This document shows positions 1 through 8,460 of a stretch of 64,000 nucleotides of DNA, one piece after another. Under the pieces are notes generated by a model. It worked only from the letters and a program-made list of their open reading frames with translations, was not told where the DNA came from and did not search any database. The first letter of the stretch is position 1. Every line of letters starts with the position of its first letter. The translations under genes were made by a program, and so were the position numbers. The DNA lies in the NCBI RefSeq assembly GCF_001653795.1, contig NZ_CP011514.1:866163-930162 (forward strand), in the 5' to 3' direction. This stretch comes from Mitsuaria sp. 7. GTDB lineage: Bacteria; Pseudomonadota; Gammaproteobacteria; Burkholderiales; Burkholderiaceae_C.

Positions 1-2
1 CG

Positions 3-620
3 ACGCAGCAGGGGCGCATGGGGAACCTGGCCGGTCGCATCGCGACGGCGGATCAACCCGCGACGGCGGCAGCGGTGGCGCCTGCGCTACCGGTCGGCGC
101 GGTGGGCGCAGCGGGTACTGGCGGGGCGGCCGGCGCCGCGACGCTGCCCGGCCTCGGACTCCCGGGCCGGCGCGTGGACGTCGGCACCGTCGCGGCGATC
201 GGCGTCGCGCTGGGCAGCATCAGCACGGTGATCGTCGGCGTCTTCGGCCGCTTCGTGGACCTCGGCTGGTGGATCCCGCTGGCGGTGCTGGGCATCGTGC
301 TGTCCATCTCGGGACCGAGCATGCTGATCGCCTGGCTCAAGCTGCGTCAGCGCAGTCTCGGTCCGATCCTGGACGCGAGCGGCTGGGCCATCAACAACCG
401 GATGAAGCTCAGCACCCGGCTGGGCACCGCGCTGACGAAACGTCCGCGGCCGGTGCCGCATGCGGTCACGCTGAGCGATCCCGGCCGCCGTCCTCCTGGG
501 GACGGTCCCGCGAGACATCCTCCGGCCAGTCGGGCTCCTTCCGCGCCTGCGCCTTCCGCTCATCCGCCGTCCGGTCCGCGTCCTTCCGGTCCTCGTCCTT
601 CCGGGGATGCGGCCGCGTGA
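3..620 (+). CDS. C-terminal part of a conserved membrane protein of unknown function (cut by window edge)
   Basis: The reading frame is open to the left edge, so the true start lies outside the window; the first ATG inside is at 18 but the residues before it are also coding. After an Ala/Pro/Gly-rich linker there is a Trp-containing hydrophobic hairpin, two membrane segments at roughly residues 58-77 and 84-104 counted from 18, followed by the stretch LGPILDASGWAINNR and a basic end. I recall similar tails in uncharacterised Burkholderiales membrane proteins but cannot name the family. The last 50 or so residues are Pro/Ser/Arg-rich and lie opposite the end of the MgtC-family gene, so the real stop may have drifted into a neighbour. 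Confidence is moderate for the membrane part, low for the tail. Confidence 0.55.
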   Translation, partial: TQQGRMGNLAGRIATADQPATAAAVAPALPVGAVGAAGTGGAAGAATLPGLGLPGRRVDVGTVAAIGVALGSISTVIVGVFGRFVDLGWWIPLAVLGIVLSISGPSMLIAWLKLRQRSLGPILDASGWAINNRMKLSTRLGTALTKRPRPVPHAVTLSDPGRRPPGDGPARHPPASRAPSAPAPSAHPPSGPRPSGPRPSGDAAA

Positions 621-1080
621 ACAGCGGCAGCACGGCGAGGATGAGCAGCGCCAGCAGCATGCTGAAGACGGCCGTCGCCTCGCGGCCCAGCCCGCAGGCG
701 ATGCCGATGGCGGCGGTCATCCAGATGCTGGCGGCGGTGGTCAGGCCGTGGACCTGCTCCTCGTCCTTGAGCTTGAGGATGGCCCCCGCGCCCAGGAAGC
801 CGATGCCGGCGATGACGCCCTGCAGCACCCGGCTCATGTCGGCCAGCGCCATGCCGCCCTGCTGCGGCACCAGCACGAAGAGCGCCGCGCCCAGCGACAC
901 CAGCATGTGCGTGCGGATGCCCGCGGCCTTGCCGTGGTGCTCGCGTTCGTAGCCGAGGATCCCGCCCAGCAAGGCCGCCAGCAGCAGGCGCACCGCGATG
1001 CGCGTGATCTGCGCGACGTCGGGGACGTCGGAGAACTCGGAGCGCACGGTCTCGACGACCTCGTCAGTCCAGGTGCTCAT
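466..1080 (-). CDS. MgtC/SapB family inner-membrane protein
   Basis: About 204 residues. The core carries the MgtC/SapB hallmarks: LLGGILGYEREHHGKAAG with the conserved Glu-Arg, then GIRTHMLVSLGAALFVL, GVIAGIGFLGAGAILK and GLTTAASIWMTAAIGIACG, giving four to five membrane helices. Family members sit in the inner membrane and have been tied to magnesium limitation and ATP synthase control in pathogens; the role here is not known. The tail after the last helix is a charged Lys/Asp/Arg/Glu-rich run of about 45 residues, unusual for the family and antisense to the 3-620 gene. The start ATG at 1080 overlaps the TGA of the ABC exporter gene as ATGA, so the two are probably translated together. Confidence 0.85.
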   Translation of the reverse strand: MSTWTDEVVETVRSEFSDVPDVAQITRIAVRLLLAALLGGILGYEREHHGKAAGIRTHMLVSLGAALFVLVPQQGGMALADMSRVLQGVIAGIGFLGAGAILKLKDEEQVHGLTTAASIWMTAAIGIACGLGREATAVFSMLLALLILAVLPLFTRPHPRKDEDRKDADRTADERKAQARKEPDWPEDVSRDRPQEDGGRDRSA

Positions 1081-2996
1081 GTCGACGCTTTCGTTGACGT
1101 TTCCTCGCTCGGCTTCGCGACGGGCCCGGTGTCCGCGCCGTTGGCGAGCTTCGCTTCCAGCGCGCTTTCCAGCGCGGCTTCGCGCGCCGCTTCGGCCTCC
1201 GCCTCCACCGCGTCGAAGTCGTAGCCCTCGGCGGGATGCAGCTGCCACGCGCCGCCGCCCGTGAGTCGCAGCACGTGGGTGTGATGCTGCAGCACGGCAT
1301 GGCGGTGGGCGATGCTCACGAGCGTGACGCCGTCGCGGCACAGGCGCTCGTAGAGCCGGCGTTCGTTGCAGCCGTCCAGCGCGCTGGTGGCCTCGTCGAG
1401 GATCACCATCTTCGGCGTACGCACCAGCACCCGCGCGAAGGCCAGGCGCTGCTGCTCGCCCATCGACAGCAGCTTCTCCCAGTCCTGCGAGGCGTCCAGC
1501 CCGCCCACGCGCTCGGCGAGCTCGGGCAGGCAGACCTCGTCGAGGATGGCGCGCAGCGCGTCGTCGTCCAGCTCGGTGGAGGTGTCCGGATAGATCATCT
1601 GGCTGCGCAGCGTGCCGGGCTGCAGGTAGGGGCGCTGCGGAAGGAAGAACACGTCCTCCAGCGGCGGATGTTCGATCGTGCCTTCGCCGCAGCGCCACAG
1701 GCCCGCGATCGCGCGCAGCAGCGAGCTCTTGCCGCAACCGCTGACGCCGGTGATGAGCAGGCTCTCGCCGGGCTGGAGCGCGACGTCGAGCTTCTCGACG
1801 AGCAGCCGGTCGAACTGCGGCGTGTAGAGCGTCAGCGCGCGCAGCGCGAGCTGGTCGGCGTGTTTCGTCGCGATCTTCTCGCGGGCGCGTTCGTCGCGGG
1901 GCTTGCGCTTGTGCATGACCTCGGAGAGCGCGTGCAGCCGGTCGATGCCGGCGACGAAACGGCTCAGGCTCTCGAAGTTGTCGACAATCAGCGAGACGGC
2001 GGTCAGCACCGCGGCGAAGGCGCCGGCGGCCTGCACGGCGGCGCCCACCTCGAGGTCGCCCGACAGCACGCGCTCAGCCAGGATCACCGCGGGCACGACC
2101 AGCGTGAGCTGGCTGAAGCCGCGCTGGAAGAGGTTGAGCGCGCGTTGCTTGCGGATCAGCTTCCAGTAGTTCTGGTAGACGGACTCGAAGCGGCTCTCGA
2201 TGTGGGCGCGTTCCTGCGGTTCACCGCGGTAGAACGCGATGGATTCGGCGTTCTCGCGCAGGCGCATGAGGCCGAAGCGGAAGTCGGCCTCGCGGCGCAG
2301 CTGCCAGAAGTTGAGCTGGATCAGCGGCGATCCGAAGACGTAGAGCGCGAGGAAGGTGCCCACCGTGGCATAGACGACCAGGAAGGCCACCAGCATCTTG
2401 GACAGCGACCACAGCACCGCGCAGAAGGCCACCAGCTGCATCATCGAGCCGATCATCAGCAGCCCGAAGTGGGTGGAGCGGCCGGTGAAGGTGTTGATAT
2501 CCTCGGAGATGCGCTGGTCGGGGTTGTCGATGTCGCCCGCCGCGCCGGCACCGATCTCGTAGTACTTGCGCCCGTCGAGGTAGCCGTCCAGGAAGCGGCC
2601 GGTGAGCCAGCGCCGCCAGTGGTTGGAGAAGGCGTCGCGCATGTAGTAGTAGAAGGCGTACACCGGCACGGCGAAGCCCAGGACGATGAGGCTGTCGCGC
2701 ACCGCGAGCCAGAAGCGCGAGTGGTTGCGCTCGGCGAGCGCGGAGGTCATCTCCCCGGTCTTGTCGTTGAGCATGACGGCGAGCTGGGTCTCGCACAGCA
2801 TCAGCACGATCATCAGGAGCAGGAGTCCCCAGGCGGCCTTGCGCTGGTCGCCGAGCCAGTAGGGCCGGGCGATCTGCATGAACTGGCGCCAGGCGGCGCC
2901 GGACAGGCGCGGCGGGCGGCGGCGCTTCGCCTTCTTGGGCGTGGCCGGAGGTGCGGACGGCGGCAGGTCCGTCGCAGGGGAGGAGGAGTGAACCAT
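1077..2996 (-). CDS. SbmA/BacA-like (YddA-type) ABC transporter, fused permease and ATPase
   Basis: 639 residues. An Ala/Pro-rich, then basic, N-terminal 30 residues lead into an ABC_membrane_2 (SbmA/BacA-like) transmembrane domain with the family signature region around NHWRRWLTGRFLDGYLDG and DNPDQRISEDI. The C-terminal ATPase shows Walker A GVSGCGKSS near residue 417, an ABC signature LSMGEQQRLAFARVL and Walker B MVILDEATSALD, then the switch His in SIAHRH. The half-transporter would act as a homodimer in the inner membrane. Relatives move peptides, very-long-chain fatty acids or vitamin B12; substrate here is unknown. The ATG at 2996 is followed directly by the MgtC-family gene through an ATGA overlap. 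The LSMGEQ signature replaces the common LSGGEQ, as is usual for this subfamily. Confidence 0.88.
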   Translation of the reverse strand: MVHSSSPATDLPPSAPPATPKKAKRRRPPRLSGAAWRQFMQIARPYWLGDQRKAAWGLLLLMIVLMLCETQLAVMLNDKTGEMTSALAERNHSRFWLAVRDSLIVLGFAVPVYAFYYYMRDAFSNHWRRWLTGRFLDGYLDGRKYYEIGAGAAGDIDNPDQRISEDINTFTGRSTHFGLLMIGSMMQLVAFCAVLWSLSKMLVAFLVVYATVGTFLALYVFGSPLIQLNFWQLRREADFRFGLMRLRENAESIAFYRGEPQERAHIESRFESVYQNYWKLIRKQRALNLFQRGFSQLTLVVPAVILAERVLSGDLEVGAAVQAAGAFAAVLTAVSLIVDNFESLSRFVAGIDRLHALSEVMHKRKPRDERAREKIATKHADQLALRALTLYTPQFDRLLVEKLDVALQPGESLLITGVSGCGKSSLLRAIAGLWRCGEGTIEHPPLEDVFFLPQRPYLQPGTLRSQMIYPDTSTELDDDALRAILDEVCLPELAERVGGLDASQDWEKLLSMGEQQRLAFARVLVRTPKMVILDEATSALDGCNERRLYERLCRDGVTLVSIAHRHAVLQHHTHVLRLTGGGAWQLHPAEGYDFDAVEAEAEAAREAALESALEAKLANGADTGPVAKPSEETSTKAST

Positions 2997-3129
2997 GAGG
3001 GTGGGACCCAGTCTGCCGATATGACTCGACAGTAGCTCCGGCGGCTCATGGGGCGGGTAGGACGGGACCTACTGCGGGTGACGGAGGGAGGCGCGAACCG
3101 TGCTGGAGGAACGAGCGGCTCAGGCTGCA

Positions 3130-3690
3130 TCACGGCATGAGCTTCGACACCGCGTACGCGAGGCTGCCCGCGGCGGCGGACGAGCTGAGGGCGGCGCGGG
3201 CGCACCACTTGAGCAGCCGGAGGTCCGAGGCCTGGCCGCTCATCTTGATGCGATCGTCGACGGTGGCGACCACGGACGCCATCAGCTCCTTCACGTCGAT
3301 CTTCGTGCGGGCCAGCATCGCGTCGAAGTCTTCGCGCGACTTTTCGCGCATCTTCTGAAGCTCGTCTTTGAAATCGGCACGGGCTTTGCTGAGGTCGGCC
3401 CTGAACTCCTTTCGGGATGCATTGAGATCGGCCTTGAATTCGGCGCGACAGCTGGCGAACTCCTTGGCGGACTCCAAGCGTTGATCAGCGAGTTCCTTCT
3501 TGAAAATCTCCTGATTCTTCTTGAAGTCCTCCTGATCTTTTCGGATGAGGGCGAAGCCTTCATGCATCTCCTGGCGGAGCTTGTGAGTCTCGGCGGAGAG
3601 CAGGTCCAGCCGATACATCACATGATGAAGATCAGGCTGGGCGTTCGGAATCTGCGTGACGTTGGTGATCTGAGGGGCCTGAGGATGCAT
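3130..3690 (-). CDS. Coiled-coil protein with C-terminal hydrophobic tail, unknown function
   Basis: About 186 residues from the ATG at 3690, chosen because a good ribosome site (CAGGAG) sits seven bases upstream; longer starts up to 3798 have no such signal. Residues 30-150 are a near-continuous charged heptad-like helix rich in Lys, Glu, Asp, Phe and Ala with repeated FKxxL / RxDFKxEL patterns, predicting a long coiled coil. The end is a short Ala/Ser/Leu hydrophobic stretch that could anchor or pack on a membrane. Base composition is visibly less GC-rich than flanking genes. It resembles phage or plasmid coiled-coil proteins only in a general way. I do not recognise the family, and no partner gene is adjacent in an overlapping arrangement. 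Confidence 0.65.
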   Translation of the reverse strand: MHPQAPQITNVTQIPNAQPDLHHVMYRLDLLSAETHKLRQEMHEGFALIRKDQEDFKKNQEIFKKELADQRLESAKEFASCRAEFKADLNASRKEFRADLSKARADFKDELQKMREKSREDFDAMLARTKIDVKELMASVVATVDDRIKMSGQASDLRLLKWCARAALSSSAAAGSLAYAVSKLMP

Positions 3691-3849
3691 GCGTCTACTC
3701 CTGGACATGCGGTGAGAGGAGCCGCAGATGCTAGGAGTGATCGGCCACAAAGGGCGTGGCGCGAATGCCGAATCTGATGGTTGTTTGACCGGCCTCAAAG
3801 AACCTGCTCGCGTCCCTCGCGAGGGGGATTACAGGCGCAACGAAGGGGG

Positions 3850-4887
3850 TCAGGCTGCGGCGATCTTCGCCAGCGACTTGCGGATCGCGGCCGCGTCGCG
3901 CAGGCGCTGCGCGGAGCCGTCGGCGTCCAGCAGGATGACCGTGATGGTCTGGCCGCCGCTCTTCATCCGCATGGCCAGGCAGCGCCCGGCTTCTTCGGTG
4001 TAGCCGGTCTTGGACAGGCGGATGTCCCAGCCCTTGGCGCCGACCAAGTGGTTGGTGTTGCGCAGCTCGCGCGGGCGGCCGTTGACCTCGACCTCGCTGG
4101 ACTTGTCGCTGCTGATGCGCGCAATGACCGCGTACTTCGAGGCGGCCGCGGCGATGCGCGCGACCTCGGCGGCCGTCGAGGTGTTGTTGGGCGACAGGCC
4201 CGTCGGATCGGCCAGCGACGTGTGCGACAGGCCCAGCGCGCGGATCTTGGCGACCACCGCCGCCTCGTAGGCCGGGAGGCCACCGGGGAAGTGGCGGGCC
4301 AGCGCCGACGCGGCGCGATTTTCTGACGAGATCAGCGCCAGCTCCAGCGCCGCTTCTCTGCTCATCGTGGCGCCGACGCGCACGCGCGACTTGCTGTGCT
4401 TGAGGCGGTCGACGTCGGCATCGTCGATCTTGATGTCCTCGTTCATGTCCTGCTTCGCGTCCAGCACGACCATCGCCGTCATCAGCTTGGTCAGCGAGGC
4501 GATGGGCACGACGGTGTCCGGCTCCTTGGACATCAGCACGCGGCCCGTGTCGTCGACGACCAGCATGTGGCGGGCGTTGACGGGCAGCTTCATCAGCGGT
4601 TCGTCGGACGGCGAGGGCGCGACGACAGTGCCGGGCGACTTGGCAATCAGCGGCGAGGACGCCGTCGGCGCCGGCTCGGGAGTGCCGGCCGACGCGGCCG
4701 GTGCCGGCGTCAGGACGCCGTTGGGGCTGATGGCCGCGGTCGTGGGTGCGGTGGTGGGGACGACGACCTCGGGATCGTCGCTGGCGGCCTGCACGATCAG
4801 GCTGCCGCAGGTGAGGATCAGCGCCGGCAGCGCGAGCTTCCAGTTGGTGTGGGCAAGGGTGCGGAGAACGGTGTCGCGGATCGTCAC
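3850..4887 (-). CDS. pbpG: D-alanyl-D-alanine endopeptidase/carboxypeptidase (PBP7-like, peptidase S11)
   Basis: 345 residues, exported serine peptidase that trims or cleaves peptidoglycan cross-links in the periplasm. All three active-site motifs of penicillin-binding S11 enzymes are present: SLTK (Ser131-Lys134), SEN (188-190) and KTG (293-295). A hydrophobic segment at about 17-35 serves as signal peptide or anchor and is followed by a 70-residue Thr/Pro/Ala-rich linker, longer than in Escherichia coli PbpG. The likely start is a GTG at 4887; no strong ribosome site is visible and no better start lies nearby. It stands alone, with 160 bases upstream containing a strong inverted repeat. Confidence 0.9.
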   Translation of the reverse strand: MTIRDTVLRTLAHTNWKLALPALILTCGSLIVQAASDDPEVVVPTTAPTTAAISPNGVLTPAPAASAGTPEPAPTASSPLIAKSPGTVVAPSPSDEPLMKLPVNARHMLVVDDTGRVLMSKEPDTVVPIASLTKLMTAMVVLDAKQDMNEDIKIDDADVDRLKHSKSRVRVGATMSREAALELALISSENRAASALARHFPGGLPAYEAAVVAKIRALGLSHTSLADPTGLSPNNTSTAAEVARIAAAASKYAVIARISSDKSSEVEVNGRPRELRNTNHLVGAKGWDIRLSKTGYTEEAGRCLAMRMKSGGQTITVILLDADGSAQRLRDAAAIRKSLAKIAAA

Positions 4888-5013
4888 GGCGGTCGGGCTG
4901 GGCTGGCGGGCTGGGTCCGGGAGGTGGTCCGGAGACCTTCCGGAAAATGCGGGGTCAGGGTTTGACCGTCACGAAGTTTAAGTTGTTCGCGACGGACCGC
5001 CATCCGGGCTTGC

Positions 5014-5029
5014 CGTAACGTGCGTTACG
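5014..5029. promoter_or_regulatory. Perfect 7-bp inverted repeat between pbpG and the unknown gene pair
   Basis: CGTAACG-TG-CGTTACG lies between the start of pbpG (4887, minus) and the end of the unknown gene at 5049 (minus). It could be an operator for pbpG or a transcript-ending hairpin for the upstream pair, although no T-tract follows. The flanking sequence is lower in GC than the genes. Confidence 0.35.
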
Positions 5030-5048
5030 CGCGCGAGTGGCATGCCCT

Positions 5049-5576
5049 TCACGAGCTCAGCGTGCGCGATCCTGCATCGGTCCAGGCAAAGCGCTCCTTC
5101 AATGCACGTCGCTGACGGCGGAACCATCCGAGCAGGCCATCGCCGTCGATCAGATCCTGGATCCTCAGTTTCCGGTCCCGCTCGAATGAAGCGAGGGTGG
5201 CTGGATCGATGACATCGGAGAGGATGACGTCGATCTTGATCACCTTGTCATGTACCAGATCGAAAAGGCGCTCGACGGCATACGAAACGTGCTGCGCCTG
5301 CCAAATTTCGCGCCCGCGGGAGTCCTGGATAGCGAGCACGTGCAAGAAGTTGTCGGTGCTTCCGAACCTCGGGGTGGGAGGGGATATCGGCCTTTCACGG
5401 TAAAGCGCGAGCTGGATTCCCTTATGCACCGCCATGAAATGCCACGGCTGCGATGGTTGGATGCCCGGGGGAGGAGAAGGCGGCTCCACGATCCGCCATT
5501 CGATGGCGCTGGCCTCGGTCAGGCTTTGCAGAGTAGCGACAAATGCCTGAGTCTTGTTGTCTGCGTAATGGATCAT
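5049..5576 (-). CDS. Unknown soluble protein, second gene of an overlapping pair
   Basis: 175 residues. The ATG at 5576 overlaps the TGA of the preceding membrane-protein gene (ATGA), so the two are a translationally coupled pair. Much longer starts in the same frame exist but run through the upstream gene. No signal peptide or membrane helix is evident. The middle has a mixed alpha/beta pattern (FLHVLAIQDSRGREIWQAQ, VSYAVERLFDLVHDKV) followed by a Lys/Arg-rich helix ending in LKERFAWTD. Base use is clearly less GC-rich than the helicase and pbpG genes on either side, which hints at horizontal acquisition. I do not recognise the family. Confidence 0.65.
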   Translation of the reverse strand: MIHYADNKTQAFVATLQSLTEASAIEWRIVEPPSPPPGIQPSQPWHFMAVHKGIQLALYRERPISPPTPRFGSTDNFLHVLAIQDSRGREIWQAQHVSYAVERLFDLVHDKVIKIDVILSDVIDPATLASFERDRKLRIQDLIDGDGLLGWFRRQRRALKERFAWTDAGSRTLSS

Positions 5577-6067
5577 TTCCAGTCCAGTGCAAGTGAGGTT
5601 TGGAAGACGCCGGTCTCTGCAGCCTTGAGTGCGCCCAATGTCTTTCCCAGGTCGAGCGCATGGCAACGCGGTGTACTGTCGAGTTGGACACGGGCGGCCT
5701 TCACGGCAAGGATCGCTTCGTTGACGGGTGCTCGGGAGCGGCTCGGCATCAGTTCCCCAGCGGTGGCAAGCAGCGTGGCGATGCCCCCGAACATCTGGTG
5801 CAGATCCTGACGCGTGGTGCCGGCAGCTTTCGATGCCTTGTCGAGCTCCTTGCGTGAAGCGCATATTTCGTCAGCCAGGCCGGGCAATCGCGCCTTCGCT
5901 TGAAACGACAGCCGCACGCTCCTCACCTGCCACCAGACGACGATCGTGATCGCGAAGCCGATCAGACCGACGAGTGTGTTGAGATCCTGGATCCACTGCG
6001 GGATCAGGCTGGGCGGACAGGCCGCGAGGAGGGCGGCAACCGCTGTGGCAAGGGCGGGAGACTGCAT
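5573..6067 (-). CDS. Small membrane-anchored protein of unknown function, first gene of an overlapping pair
   Basis: 164 residues from ATG 6067. Two hydrophobic segments lie near the N-terminus (about 4-16 and 29-48, the latter NTLVGLIGFAITIVVWWQV), followed by a basic loop and a helical, Ala/Lys/Arg-rich cytoplasmic part. This looks like an anchor plus a coiled or bundled helical domain. It overlaps the next gene as ATGA and shares its lower GC. The topology and coupling suggest that the two products form one membrane-associated complex. Family not recognised. Confidence 0.65.
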   Translation of the reverse strand: MQSPALATAVAALLAACPPSLIPQWIQDLNTLVGLIGFAITIVVWWQVRSVRLSFQAKARLPGLADEICASRKELDKASKAAGTTRQDLHQMFGGIATLLATAGELMPSRSRAPVNEAILAVKAARVQLDSTPRCHALDLGKTLGALKAAETGVFQTSLALDWK

Positions 6068-6167
6068 GCCTTCATGCTATGAGCGCTCTGCCGCGCCGCG
6101 ATGCACCCAGTTGCACCTCTGCGACGAACGCGAAGGGTGCGCACCAATGAGGGATTGAATCGATCGC

Positions 6168-6187
6168 GGCGGGGGATGTGTCCCGCC
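6168..6187 (-). terminator. Hairpin downstream of the helicase gene
   Basis: GGCGGG and CCCGCC face each other across an 8-base loop 13 bases past the helicase stop. There is no clear T-tract on the minus strand, so it may be only a transcript-end stabilising hairpin. Confidence 0.3.
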
Positions 6188-6199
6188 TGATGGGGGAGC

Positions 6200-8308
6200 T
6201 CAGTCCCAGGCCTTGCGCAGCTTCGCGGCGACATCCATCGCCGGTTTCACGAGCTCCGGCAACGGCGCCTGCGCCTGATTGGCCGGGCCGACCTTCTCGA
6301 AGTGGCGCACCACCTTGCCGGGCAGGAAGCGCGACACGCTCGCATAGAGGTGCCGGTCGCCGTTGCGCGTCTGCTGCGTCACGTAGAAGCGCTGCGGCAC
6401 CATCACCGCAAGGTGGTCCTTCGCCCGCGTCATCGCGACGTAGAGCAGCCGCCGTTCTTCCTCGATCTGCGCCTGCGCGCCCGTGCTCAAGTCCGACGGC
6501 ATGCAGCCGTCCACGCAGTTCAGCAGGTACACCGCGTTCCACTCCTGGCCCTTGGCGGAATGGATCGTCGACAGGATCAGGTAGTCCTCATCCTTCGACG
6601 GCACGCCCGACTCGTCGCTGCTCGCGTCGGGCGGGTCCAGCGTCAGCTCGGTCAGGAAACGCTCCCGCGAGCCGTAGCCCTGCGCGATGCGCGTGATCTG
6701 CTCCAGGTCGGACAGGCGCACCGGCGCGTCGTCGTACAGCCGCTCCAGATGCGGCGCGTACCACTGCACCGCTTCTTCGAGATCCATCGGCCAGCTCGAC
6801 CCCGAGATCAGTTGCAGCACCAGGTCGCGCAACGCGGCCCATGACGCGGACGCTGCGCGTGGCGCTTCGAAATCACGCAGCGCCTGCGCGGGATCCGCCG
6901 ACGGTGACATCGCATCGAGCAGGCGTCTCGCGCTCGCCGGGCCGAAGCCCGGCAGCAGCTGCGCCACGCGGAAACCGGCGAGTCGACCGCGCGGGTTCTC
7001 CGCCCAGCGCAGCACGCTCAGCACGTCCTTCACATGCGTGCTCTCGAGGAACTTCAGTCCGCCGAACTTGACGAACGGGATGTTGCGCCGCGTCAGCTCC
7101 AGCTCCAATGGCGCGGCGTGACTCGAGGTCCGGAACAGCACCGCCTGGCGCGTCAGCTTCAGGCCCTGCTCGCGGCGCTCCAGCACCTTGTCGGCGACCC
7201 ATTGCGCCTGCCGCGCCTCGTCGTCGACGGTGACCAGATGCGGCAGCTCGCTCGAGACCTTGTCGGTCCACAGGCGCTTCTCGTGGCGCTCGCGCGCCAT
7301 CGCGATCACGGCGTTCGACGCGTCCAGGATGGTCTGCGTCGAGCGGTAGTTGCGCTCCAGCGCGACCACGCGCGCGGGCGGGTCGAACTGCGCGGGGAAC
7401 TCCAGGATGTTCTTCACCTCCGCCGCGCGGAACGAGTAGATCGCCTGCGCGTCGTCCCCGACCACCGTCAAGCGGTCGCCGCGCGGCTTGAGCCGCTTCA
7501 GGATCGTCGCCTGCAACCGGTTGGTGTCCTGGTACTCGTCGACCAGCACGTGCTGGAAGCGCTCGCCGAGCTCGGCCGCGAGCGTGTCGTCGCTCATCAG
7601 CTCCGACCAGTAGAGCAGCAGGTCGTCGTAGTCGAGCAGCTGCTGGTGCTGCTTCTCCTCGACGTAGGCCTTGAACAGGCGCTTGAGCTCGTCATGCACC
7701 GCGAAGCACCACGGAAAGTGCTCCTGCAGGACCTGATCCAATCGCGCCTCGCTGTTGACGACGCGCGAGTAGATGTTGAGACAGGTCCCCTTCATCGGGA
7801 AGCGGTCGGTCGTCTCGGCCAGGCCGAGCGCCTGGCGCTGCAGGCCCATCAGGTCCTCGGCGTCGGCGCGGTCGAGGATGGTGAAGTTGGGCGCGAGGCC
7901 GATGCGATGGGCGTACTCGCGCAGCAGGCGCGCGCCGACGCTGTGGAAGGTGCCGGCCCACGGGAAGCGCGGCGGCGCCTGCGTCGAGGCCAGGCCCAGC
8001 GCGCGATGCAGCACACGACCGGCGCGGCGCTCCATCTCGCCGGCGGCACGGCGGGAGAACGTCAGCAGCAGCAGCCGTTGAGGATCGGCGCCGGACTGGA
8101 TGAGCCGCGCCACGCGCGAGGCCAGCGTCTTGGTCTTGCCCGATCCCGCGCCGGCGATCACCAGCAGCGGCCTGTGCCCGTCCTGCGACGTCTCGCCGAG
8201 GCCGTGCTCCACCGCGGAGCGCTGCTCGGGGTTGAGGTCGGCGAAGACGTCGTTCTGCGTGTCGGCGAGGGCAGCGGGGCACATGGCCGCGATCATAGCT
8301 GTATGCAT
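6200..8308 (-). CDS. UvrD/Rep-family ATP-dependent DNA helicase (superfamily 1A)
   Basis: About 702 residues. All SF1A motifs are readable: Q-motif LNPEQRSAVEHG, motif I VIAGAGSGKTKTL, Ia LLLTFSRRAAGEM, motif II VDEYQDTN, motif III VVGDDAQAIYSFR, motif IV ERNYRSTQTIL, motif V STIHSAKGQEW and motif VI LLYVAMTRAKD. It translocates 3' to 5' on single-stranded DNA and probably acts in repair or replication restart. It lacks the long C-terminal tail of UvrD, so I call it UvrD/Rep-like rather than UvrD itself. Start is uncertain: ATG codons at 8308 and 8284 are both possible and neither has a good ribosome site. Confidence 0.92.
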   Translation of the reverse strand: MHTAMIAAMCPAALADTQNDVFADLNPEQRSAVEHGLGETSQDGHRPLLVIAGAGSGKTKTLASRVARLIQSGADPQRLLLLTFSRRAAGEMERRAGRVLHRALGLASTQAPPRFPWAGTFHSVGARLLREYAHRIGLAPNFTILDRADAEDLMGLQRQALGLAETTDRFPMKGTCLNIYSRVVNSEARLDQVLQEHFPWCFAVHDELKRLFKAYVEEKQHQQLLDYDDLLLYWSELMSDDTLAAELGERFQHVLVDEYQDTNRLQATILKRLKPRGDRLTVVGDDAQAIYSFRAAEVKNILEFPAQFDPPARVVALERNYRSTQTILDASNAVIAMARERHEKRLWTDKVSSELPHLVTVDDEARQAQWVADKVLERREQGLKLTRQAVLFRTSSHAAPLELELTRRNIPFVKFGGLKFLESTHVKDVLSVLRWAENPRGRLAGFRVAQLLPGFGPASARRLLDAMSPSADPAQALRDFEAPRAASASWAALRDLVLQLISGSSWPMDLEEAVQWYAPHLERLYDDAPVRLSDLEQITRIAQGYGSRERFLTELTLDPPDASSDESGVPSKDEDYLILSTIHSAKGQEWNAVYLLNCVDGCMPSDLSTGAQAQIEEERRLLYVAMTRAKDHLAVMVPQRFYVTQQTRNGDRHLYASVSRFLPGKVVRHFEKVGPANQAQAPLPELVKPAMDVAAKLRKAWD

Positions 8309-8342
8309 CAACAGTGATTCGACGTGTGCCGCGAGCCTCTGT

Positions 8343-8460
8343 ACTGCCCCCGCCGCTGGCCCTCACCCCAACCCTCTCCCGCAAGCGGGAGAGGGAGTAA
8401 GAAGGGCGCCAATTGGACTCCCTCTCCCGCACCGCGGGAGAGGGCGGGGGTGAGGGCTGC
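8343..8460. repeat. Paired palindromic repeat element (copy A of a dispersed family)
   Basis: Two inverted half-elements face each other. The left one runs from CCCTCACCCC to a short CCCTCTCCCGC-AA-GCGGGAGAGGG palindrome, and the right one holds CCCTCTCCCGC-AC-CGCGGGAGAGGG and ends in GGGGTGAGGG. Bases 8343-8410 are, in reverse complement, nearly identical to 59235-59302 (about 5 differences in 68 by eye). Located between the helicase start and the TspO-like gene, it is intergenic like REP/BIME elements and could form large hairpins in RNA from either strand. Confidence 0.85.

Noticed and set aside
1236..3035. Long plus-strand frame (599 codons) opposite the ABC exporter
   Set aside because: Composition mirrors the antisense of the Walker-motif gene; no recognisable domain, and it spans the true promoter.
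3814..3825. CCC-TCGCGA-GGG palindrome upstream of pbpG end
   Set aside because: Perfect but short, no T-tract and no clear promoter; chance in GC-rich DNA.
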